A stretch of 20,864 nt of DNA from UBA3103 sp002365855 (lineage in GTDB: Bacteria > Bacillota > Desulfotomaculia > Desulfotomaculales > Pelotomaculaceae): NCBI GenBank assembly GCA_030627625.1, contig DAOURR010000044.1:1-20864 (forward strand), written 5' to 3'. Below are positions 1 through 5,447 of this stretch, one piece after another. The stretch's first letter is position 1. Each line of letters begins with the position of its first letter. A program made the translations under genes and the position numbers. Below the pieces are notes generated by a model. The model saw nothing but the letters and a program-made list of their open reading frames with translations. It did no database searches and had not been told where the DNA came from.

Positions 1-98
1 CGAGCGTTTTTCAAGGCTTATTGATAAATTCTGGCCACAATCTTTAGAACTTAGGTTATGGACTTGGGACAATTATCCAGAAACTGCATAACTACTGT
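1..98 (+). mobile_element. 3' end of an insertion sequence (left copy)
   Basis: Positions 5-98 are an exact reverse complement of 20771-20864, so two copies of one repeat face inward at the window edges. The repeat contains the tail of a reading frame ending 7 bp before the repeat boundary, as expected for the transposase end of an insertion sequence. Identity stops at 98/99, which is taken as the element tip (outer bases CTACTGT). The IS family cannot be named from this fragment. The tip falls inside tnsD. Confidence 0.65.
2..91 (+). CDS. C-terminal tail of a putative IS transposase (partial)
   Basis: A frame open from the window edge encodes 29 residues and stops at TAA (89-91). The tail is rich in Trp, Leu and Arg, with WPQS and WTWDNYPETA as its last recognisable stretches. 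The identical tail occurs in inverted orientation at the other edge of the window, which points to a multicopy mobile gene. No catalytic residue is in view, so the transposase assignment rests on the repeat context and on the stop lying 7 bp from the repeat boundary. I do not recognise the family. Confidence 0.45.
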   Translation, partial: ERFSRLIDKFWPQSLELRLWTWDNYPETA

Positions 99-691
99 TT
101 ATTATTATGCTGGTTTTCTGTATTGCCATCTAATTCATCCAGCCCTACATCTTTAAAATCAAATCTAACAAACTGAATTCTGCTGACCTTTTCTTTTGCC
201 ACCGGATATTCCTTAAGGTTAAAGCCATGCCTGTCACATACAAATACTCCCTCCAGTTGGTGAAGCCTGTGAAAATAAGCTTCCCCATATCGTTTCATAT
301 CCTCAACCGCACATTGGGGACAATAACACAGCCCTGATTTCCTGCAGATGCCCCCCGCCGCCATACCGATAAGAGTAAAAAGTCCCTTTCCTCCGCTGCC
401 GTTAACCGTTTTCAGCACCCGTTCTTTCCGCCTTTTATTCATAAAAGGCAGGTAATACGGCAGTATGGTATGCATCTGGATTAAGTATTCCGGCGTGTAA
501 ATGTCATTCACAAGTTGACTGACGAAGTATTCAAGCCTGCATGGCACAGCTATGCTCGGTAAAGCATTGCGGTCGCCAAATACTTGTATCAGCGTCTCGC
601 GCATGGATACATTGCCGGAATAATAGTGATACCTCGCTATAGTACTGTATAATATTTCATCCTCGTAAGGATCTGTGAAAAAATCAAGCAT
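92..691 (-). CDS. tnsD: TnsD/TniQ target-site selector, truncated C-terminally by an IS
   Basis: In Tn7, TnsD binds the 3' end of glmS and recruits TnsC so that the element inserts at attTn7. The 199 residues here match the N-terminal TniQ domain: the opening PYEDEILYSTIARYH block, an HTILPYY segment, and a CCCH zinc site (C124, C127, C152, H155) with the same spacing I recall for Tn7 TnsD. Tn7 TnsD is about 508 aa, so the DNA-reading C-terminal half is missing. The last native codons run to about position 99. The Lys codon at 98-100 spans the junction, and the final Gln codon and stop (92-94) lie inside the IS end. The ATG (689-691) follows the tnsC stop after 4 bp, suggesting coupled translation. 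Loss of the C-terminal half should abolish glmS recognition. A naturally short TniQ is less likely because the frame ends in foreign sequence. Confidence 0.88.
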   Translation of the reverse strand: MLDFFTDPYEDEILYSTIARYHYYSGNVSMRETLIQVFGDRNALPSIAVPCRLEYFVSQLVNDIYTPEYLIQMHTILPYYLPFMNKRRKERVLKTVNGSGGKGLFTLIGMAAGGICRKSGLCYCPQCAVEDMKRYGEAYFHRLHQLEGVFVCDRHGFNLKEYPVAKEKVSRIQFVRFDFKDVGLDELDGNTENQHNNKQ

Positions 692-695
692 CTGC

Positions 696-2270
696 TTACT
701 CTACCAACTCTCTCAACGGATCCTTGATATACCCCGCATCTTTTAATACCATATAGGTATTTACTTTCTTTTCTATTGCCTTATTGTGTAACTTGCGCAA
801 GTCATCCTTCGCAAACACCTTAAGCCGTATGACTTTGTCACTTTTGCCAGCAATCGTTTCAGTCAGTGCCATATTATCCGGCTCGGCGCTCTCCCGTTGG
901 CTCATTCTTTGCCCTGCCTGTTTCTGAGCAGCGAGAGCTGTAATTATGTCCTGCGCATCATTCTCTTGCGTTCTTTTAAACATCAATTCGTCGATATTAA
1001 TAACAAGATCCTCATACTTTGCAAGATCACGGATGTTATTGTTTCTAAGAGCATTGAGCATCGGCTTGATCATGGCAAGCTCGTTGTCATAAACAACGTG
1101 CAACAATCTTTCGGTGATACATTCTTCCCGTTCAATAGCCCTCTTCTGGGCAATCATAAAAATAGATACCGCCACTGATGTTATACCCTGGGATAAATAA
1201 TACATAGTATTATCAAGGCTGTCGGTTAGTTCTGTATATTCATTTAAATATTGAAATTTCCAAAGCGCTTGTATAAACGTACTCCATTTTCTATCTCTTT
1301 TCATCCTATCCCACATAAGTACGCCTTCCGTACCAATGCGGCGAGCCTGGCGAAAATCCCTGTTTAATATCTTCATAGCCTTGTATGTACCTATATAAAA
1401 TACCGGCACACCTATTGTGTTAACCAGTGTTACAAAAAAATTAAGCATTTCTTCTGAGTTAACTTTTGGCGCCAGCAAGTGCTGAATCTCATCAATAATG
1501 AAAATACCAATGCTATGCAAAGCTGCTACATAGGCCATGTGTACCATCATCAATGCTGTTGAATTTCTTGGATTGCCGTATTTCTGGAAGTAATTTGTAG
1601 TGCCAAGTACATTATCTACTGCTGAAAAAAAACTGCGGCAGAGCGTTTTCAGAGAGCCATCATATGGACAATCTATTTTCAGCCATACAAGTTGTGTGCG
1701 GGTAAATGGCTCGTCGTTGTAACTGGAATGATAAATTACCTGTGGGTACATTAATAGTATTTTTTCTATAGCCGTAGTCTTGCCTATTCCAGAAACTCCA
1801 ATGACGCTAAAGCTGGAAGCTGAAGTTCTATTTGGCGCCTGTAGATTAGCCAAAAGAGTAACCTTTTCTTCATCAGCAAGCAATTTTACATCATTGATTT
1901 TCTGTAACATATTTATAAACTTTTTATTTTTGACAGGGTTACGTGCAGTATATCCCATTCTAACCAATGATGATAACCGGCGTTCAATATCAACAAATTC
2001 AACTGGCGGCAAATAAAATTCCTTGATTCTTTGCAGCATCTGATATCTGATTTCAGCAGGAATTTGGTCTATACTATCAGGTACTTCCGGATACTTTATA
2101 TGCTCTGTGAGTACATTATTCTTACTAAATATTGGTGGAAGCGCCTCTATCAGTGGATTCCCATTGTACTCTGATAGCAACTGCTTTTTGTATTCTGGTT
2201 TAGAAACCTTATCGCCCACCAGAACATAAAAATCTGCAACAACACTATTTTTTCCCACCAAGCTTCTCAT
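696..2270 (-). CDS. tnsC: TnsC, AAA+ ATPase transposition regulator
   Basis: TnsC is the ATP-dependent switch that couples the target selector to the TnsA/TnsB transposase and marks the insertion site. The 524-aa protein (Tn7 TnsC is about 555) shows Walker A GVSGIGKTT at residues 158-166, with K164 and T165, and Walker B GIFIIDEIQHL with D260 and E261. These are followed by a sensor-like FYIGTYKA segment near 291-298. The ATG (2268-2270) lies inside the end of tnsB, a 26-bp overlap, so translation is probably coupled. An AAAGGGG run sits directly before the ATG, closer than an ideal ribosome binding site. The frame is intact and ends 4 bp before tnsD. The AAA+ core is clear, and assignment to TnsC rather than the related TniB rests on length and on the tnsA-tnsB context. 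Confidence 0.93.
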   Translation of the reverse strand: MRSLVGKNSVVADFYVLVGDKVSKPEYKKQLLSEYNGNPLIEALPPIFSKNNVLTEHIKYPEVPDSIDQIPAEIRYQMLQRIKEFYLPPVEFVDIERRLSSLVRMGYTARNPVKNKKFINMLQKINDVKLLADEEKVTLLANLQAPNRTSASSFSVIGVSGIGKTTAIEKILLMYPQVIYHSSYNDEPFTRTQLVWLKIDCPYDGSLKTLCRSFFSAVDNVLGTTNYFQKYGNPRNSTALMMVHMAYVAALHSIGIFIIDEIQHLLAPKVNSEEMLNFFVTLVNTIGVPVFYIGTYKAMKILNRDFRQARRIGTEGVLMWDRMKRDRKWSTFIQALWKFQYLNEYTELTDSLDNTMYYLSQGITSVAVSIFMIAQKRAIEREECITERLLHVVYDNELAMIKPMLNALRNNNIRDLAKYEDLVINIDELMFKRTQENDAQDIITALAAQKQAGQRMSQRESAEPDNMALTETIAGKSDKVIRLKVFAKDDLRKLHNKAIEKKVNTYMVLKDAGYIKDPLRELVE

Positions 2271-4449
2271 CCCCTTTACGTTTCAACAAATCGAGGATTT
2301 CATCTTCATAGTCACTTTGTGTCTTTCTCTTCTTTCCCTCAGTAAAAGCAACAATTTCAGCCTCTTTACTCTGCTGCCTGTTATCGTCCTTTTTACCTGT
2401 CTGTTCTGATCCCAATTCAAATCCTTCTTCATCATGACGCAATTCCCGTTCAACCGCCCTGTTACTTCTAATATTCCGCAGCTTTTCGGTCTTGCACATG
2501 TCACCCTGTTCACAGGTTTCTGCTCTCTTCTTGGCTTGACGAACAATTTTTTGTATTTCTCCGTCAGTGTCAATTTCACGCTGCGTCTTGCTTGCTTTCA
2601 GTGAAGCCTTTTCTTCTTCCAGATACTTCTGCAGCATAACGTAATCATCATATGACATGCTACCAAATTTCTTGGAATTAGCCACGGGGAAGCATTTCGT
2701 ATAGCCCTTGCCTGATATATCTGGAATATAAATATGATCAAGCCGCCTTGGATCATAGGCTACTTGTAGAGATGTCCTTTTTGGATTGATAAACCAGCCC
2801 TCCCTGATTGCCATGTCACAGCTATAGTAAATTCCGTGAAATTTGATTCCTTCACGCGTGATAGTCGCTTTTTCCCTTGGCATCAATGAAAGCCTCACAA
2901 AATCACGATCGCGAGCTACAAAACCGCACCTGCGATTTTTAACACCCCAATCCCATATCTTAACAGGCACCGATCGGACACTGTCACTAATCTCAAGCAT
3001 TGACTTGGAATATTGCTCCATTACGCTGGTGTTGTGCCTTATTACCTCATGTATCATTACCTTGATAAAATCTTCTATATTGAGTTGTGCATCCAACCTG
3101 TAGTCAGCCTCGCCACGCTCTCTGACCGCTTTTTTCACCGCTCCAGGTAAGCGCCGTTTTATCCTGTCATTGGTAGTACGGAAGTGCCGTTCTACTATAC
3201 CTTTCAAATCTCCCCTGTATGGCGGAGTGTTTTCAATTGTGATACCAAGATTTCTTATTATTGACTCAGGGCAAATGCCCTCAAATTCCCCCCGGTCTGC
3301 CAGCAGCCTTTCCGGCAAAAGACTCGACGGCCAATCTTCAGACCTGATTTTGATATCATACTGCTTGCAAAACTCCACTTTGTCAGCCACAATATTGTCA
3401 AACGCCATCATCGCTCCAACCCATGACGGCCCCTCAATACCTGCATACATGCCAACTACCATACGCGAAAACACATCTATAACCAAATACAAGACAGGAC
3501 GTCCTATAATGTATTTAGGGTTGACTTTACTGACCAGATACACATCGGCAATTGTGGCGTCAATTTGGTATTTGAATCCCGGGCCGAAAGCTTCAGCGGT
3601 TGTATCGCCAAGCAGTTCACGATATCTCAGAGCGAATTCCCGCTCGCCTTCCCGGCCTAAGATATTATCTTTGGTATTTGTAAATTGTCTTAACCAATAA
3701 TAAAACTGATGATAGGAAGGTATCCGGTCTGCCTCCCAGATAATGGACTTTTTTTCTCCGTTCTTGTAGCTGTTATCCGAAAAATAACGCGAAAGCATTT
3801 GATTGTATGTATCCTTTACGGTCGGCTTACTTTTACTTAAATAATATATAGCTATTGACTCGCGAATCTTGTCCTTTACGTCCTCCGTAATATTGATGCC
3901 TGGTATTTCTGCATCGGCTCCAACTCTTTCCCTGGGGCGACCTCTCTTGCTCGTTGTATCAGCCTTCTGTATGCCCTTCGAACCTCTTTTATCAAAATCA
4001 GGAAGTAGAGCATTGGGAACCATGCCTCTCTGCCAGAAACGCGACATAGTCCTCCTCACATCCATGGGATGCACATCAAATATTTTCGCAGCTTCTTCAA
4101 ATAATTTAGGCCGTTCCTTTTTTAATAAAGCTCGTTCCCTATTCTTGTCCCACACATATGTAACAATTTGCCATTTGCGTTCACGTATCAATTTATAGCT
4201 TTCAGGGATTTCACTTTCATCAACAACACGGGCAAATGGATCATCCCCGTTAGCCATAAATCCGTTCTCTAATGCGAATTGAATATCTGAAACTCTGATC
4301 GGGTGCGGCATTGCTACACCTATGGATAACGAGACATACTGGGCAAAACGACCATCTTGATTGATCCAAACAATACGTAGAAGTTCATCTACACCTTCAG
4401 AAATAGCATCTATTCTCTTGAGCACTTTATTGATTGTAATTCCATTCAT
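2245..4449 (-). CDS. tnsB: TnsB, DDE transposase subunit
   Basis: TnsB binds the transposon ends, cuts the 3' strands and joins them to the target. The 734-aa protein (Tn7 TnsB is 702) has a complete DDE triad: D297 in YQIDATIADVYLV, D385 in LLADRGEFEG and E420 in LKGIVERHF. The 88- and 35-residue spacings equal those I recall for Tn7 (D273, D361, E396). Before the core, residues about 110-150 look like a helix-turn-helix DNA-binding region, and an RGRPRERV basic stretch lies near 169-176. The last 100 residues are charged and end in KRKGDEKLGGKK, where Tn7 TnsB contacts TnsC. The start ATG overlaps the tnsA stop by 4 bp (ATGA). No lesion is visible, so this subunit could still be active. Confidence 0.95.
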   Translation of the reverse strand: MNGITINKVLKRIDAISEGVDELLRIVWINQDGRFAQYVSLSIGVAMPHPIRVSDIQFALENGFMANGDDPFARVVDESEIPESYKLIRERKWQIVTYVWDKNRERALLKKERPKLFEEAAKIFDVHPMDVRRTMSRFWQRGMVPNALLPDFDKRGSKGIQKADTTSKRGRPRERVGADAEIPGINITEDVKDKIRESIAIYYLSKSKPTVKDTYNQMLSRYFSDNSYKNGEKKSIIWEADRIPSYHQFYYWLRQFTNTKDNILGREGEREFALRYRELLGDTTAEAFGPGFKYQIDATIADVYLVSKVNPKYIIGRPVLYLVIDVFSRMVVGMYAGIEGPSWVGAMMAFDNIVADKVEFCKQYDIKIRSEDWPSSLLPERLLADRGEFEGICPESIIRNLGITIENTPPYRGDLKGIVERHFRTTNDRIKRRLPGAVKKAVRERGEADYRLDAQLNIEDFIKVMIHEVIRHNTSVMEQYSKSMLEISDSVRSVPVKIWDWGVKNRRCGFVARDRDFVRLSLMPREKATITREGIKFHGIYYSCDMAIREGWFINPKRTSLQVAYDPRRLDHIYIPDISGKGYTKCFPVANSKKFGSMSYDDYVMLQKYLEEEKASLKASKTQREIDTDGEIQKIVRQAKKRAETCEQGDMCKTEKLRNIRSNRAVERELRHDEEGFELGSEQTGKKDDNRQQSKEAEIVAFTEGKKRKTQSDYEDEILDLLKRKGDEKLGGKK

Positions 4450-5300
4450 ATTGTATCAACCCCAGTCTGTACCGTCTCATATTCAAGGAGCTTAATTGTT
4501 ACAGGCTTGGCCAGTTCAAATGGCTTATTAATTATATTCACTTCCAACTGTCGGGTAACAACAAGGTGTTTGTACAAAGCCAGTCCACACCCTACCTCAA
4601 GACCATTTTTCTCATCAAAACTGCAGCATATATTCCTCACGACAACTGAATCACCGCAAAGCTCTCTTGATAGCTGAGACAAATATCTTTGTATTTGGCG
4701 GGCTGATATACCTTCAAATAAACCGCAAATTTTCAAATTATAATAATTGCGAATTGCTTTCATATTATCAGCAAGTATACGGTTTATCTCATATTCCGTA
4801 ACAATACCCCAGTCCACGCCTTGTTTTTCCCAGTACCTACGCTCAATTTCCAACTTCTCGATCTTCCGCTTGGAATCTAACACTGACGAACTCTTTACAG
4901 TCCGTGCCAGAAGTCGGTTCTGCCCATTTTGGGTGATAGTTATTAAGAAAAACGTTGTCATGACAACGTTTTCACCGGTAGTAGGATCGGTCGGATGTTT
5001 AATGCCCAAATCGTCAGCGATAAAAATAGTTTCTTCAATGGGTAGAAGCGGGTATTGCTCTCTTATGTCTATTACATTTGTTGAATACTCAAGTATGTGG
5101 AAATAGCGGTTTTCAAGATCCGAGAAAAAGGTATACTGCCTTGGAACTTTCATACCAATTTCACGGTGCGATCTGCCGGTTGAAGGCACATCTTGAACAG
5201 AAAGCCACGGTTTATAATCTATACCCATACCCTGTCCGCGACCTTCTTTCAACCATCTTTCAATTTTATTTTTGGTCATACCACGTTGTCGTTTAGACAT
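4446..5300 (-). CDS. tnsA: TnsA, transposon-end endonuclease with altered catalytic site
   Basis: TnsA cuts the 5' strands at the transposon ends, which makes Tn7 cut-and-paste. The protein aligns along its length with Tn7 TnsA, sharing KEGRGQG, PWL, SDLE, DIREQ, GIKHP and KLEIERRYW. Numbered from the ATG at 5298-5300 (284 aa), E63, K136 and E153 match E63, K132 and E149 of Tn7. The position of D114 is Phe (F117, codon TTT at 4950-4952) in VVMTTFFLI. In Tn7, changing D114 removes 5' cleavage and leaves cointegrate products. A GTG at 5313-5315 opens the same frame 15 bp earlier, but it overlaps the ribosome binding site AGGTGG (5317-5312), which is 11 bp before the ATG, so the ATG is preferred. 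Residues after about 170 correspond to the TnsC-contacting C-terminal domain. Confidence 0.93.
   Translation of the reverse strand: MSKRQRGMTKNKIERWLKEGRGQGMGIDYKPWLSVQDVPSTGRSHREIGMKVPRQYTFFSDLENRYFHILEYSTNVIDIREQYPLLPIEETIFIADDLGIKHPTDPTTGENVVMTTFFLITITQNGQNRLLARTVKSSSVLDSKRKIEKLEIERRYWEKQGVDWGIVTEYEINRILADNMKAIRNYYNLKICGLFEGISARQIQRYLSQLSRELCGDSVVVRNICCSFDEKNGLEVGCGLALYKHLVVTRQLEVNIINKPFELAKPVTIKLLEYETVQTGVDTI
4949..4972. repeat. Perfect 24-bp palindrome inside tnsA
   Basis: The two 12-bp arms (4949-4960 and 4961-4972) are exact reverse complements with no spacer. The core reads AACGTTGTCA followed by its complement. The palindrome covers the codons of the VVMTTF segment, including the TTT codon that replaces the catalytic Asp codon. 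Confidence 0.9.
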
Positions 5301-5307
5301 AAAATAT

Positions 5308-5349
5308 GGCACCACCTGTCTATATTTCCATTTTATAACAGAAGGTGCC
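5308..5349 (-). promoter_or_regulatory. Hairpin masking the tnsA ribosome binding site in read-through RNA
   Basis: GGCACC (5308-5313) pairs with GGTGCC (5344-5349). After a 2-nt internal mismatch, CTGT (5316-5319) pairs with ACAG (5338-5341), leaving an 18-nt loop. In minus-strand RNA the 3' arm contains the AGGTGG ribosome binding site of tnsA (5317-5312). The 5' arm lies upstream of the start point predicted for the tnsA promoter, so only RNA entering from glmS would carry both arms. Comparable RBS-masking hairpins limit read-through expression in IS10 and similar elements. Confidence 0.55.
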
Positions 5350-5358
5350 TATTGTAAA
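5330..5358 (-). promoter_or_regulatory. Predicted tnsA promoter (TTTACA-N17-TAAAAT)
   Basis: The minus strand has TTTACA (5358-5353) and TAAAAT (5335-5330) separated by exactly 17 bp, each 5 of 6 matches to the sigma-A consensus. The predicted start is near 5323, about 23 nt before the tnsA ATG. The -35 box overlaps the innermost TnsB-like repeat, so TnsB could repress its own operon, as reported for Tn7. Confidence 0.6.
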
Positions 5359-5407
5359 TACATTTACTTTTTTAAAAATACATTTTTTATTTTAAAATTA
5401 CGTTTAC
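5355..5407 (-). repeat. Three TnsB-binding-like repeats in the transposon right end
   Basis: Three related blocks on the plus strand, TAAATACATTTAC, AAAATACATTTTT and AAAATTACGTTTAC, have their central C at 5361, 5381 and 5401, exactly 20 bp apart. Tn7's right end has four overlapping TnsB sites at similar spacing. A fourth block expected around 5341 is not convincing. The region is strongly AT-rich. The remaining 15 bp to the tip at 5422 include the terminal TGTGGG. Confidence 0.7.
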
Positions 5408-5422
5408 TATTTTAAACCCACA

Positions 5423-5447
5423 TCTCTTTTTTACAAGATAAATCTAC
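5423..5447 (-). other. attTn7 insertion point with presumptive 5-bp target duplication
   Basis: Exactly 25 bp separate the glmS stop codon (5448-5450) from the transposon tip (5422), the spacing of canonical Tn7 insertions. The host bases next to the tip, TCTCT (5423-5427), would be one copy of the 5-bp target duplication. The other copy would be beyond the left end, outside the window, so duplication is not shown. No glmS terminator is present in this gap. Confidence 0.75.

Larger units (their letters stand above)
99..5422 (-). mobile_element. Tn7-like transposon, right part (left end and cargo outside window)
   Basis: The element is defined by tnsA-tnsB-tnsC-tnsD in Tn7 order, transcribed away from a right end that abuts glmS. 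The tip is at 5422, where the minus strand begins TGTGGG, close to the TGTGGG terminus of Tn7. It lies 25 bp beyond the glmS stop, as in canonical Tn7 insertions. No tnsE, Cas genes or CRISPR array is present in the visible part. The transposon cannot be followed past the IS end at 98, so its left end, cargo and total length are unknown. Confidence 0.85.

Noticed and set aside
5301..5315. GTG at 5315 as the tnsA start
   Set aside because: It overlaps the AGGTGG that best serves the ATG at 5300, and the ATG start aligns with Tn7 TnsA numbering.
92..5422. CRISPR-associated (CAST) transposon
   Set aside because: TnsABC with a TnsD-type TniQ at attTn7 fits ordinary Tn7. No Cas gene or CRISPR is visible, though cargo beyond the window is unseen.
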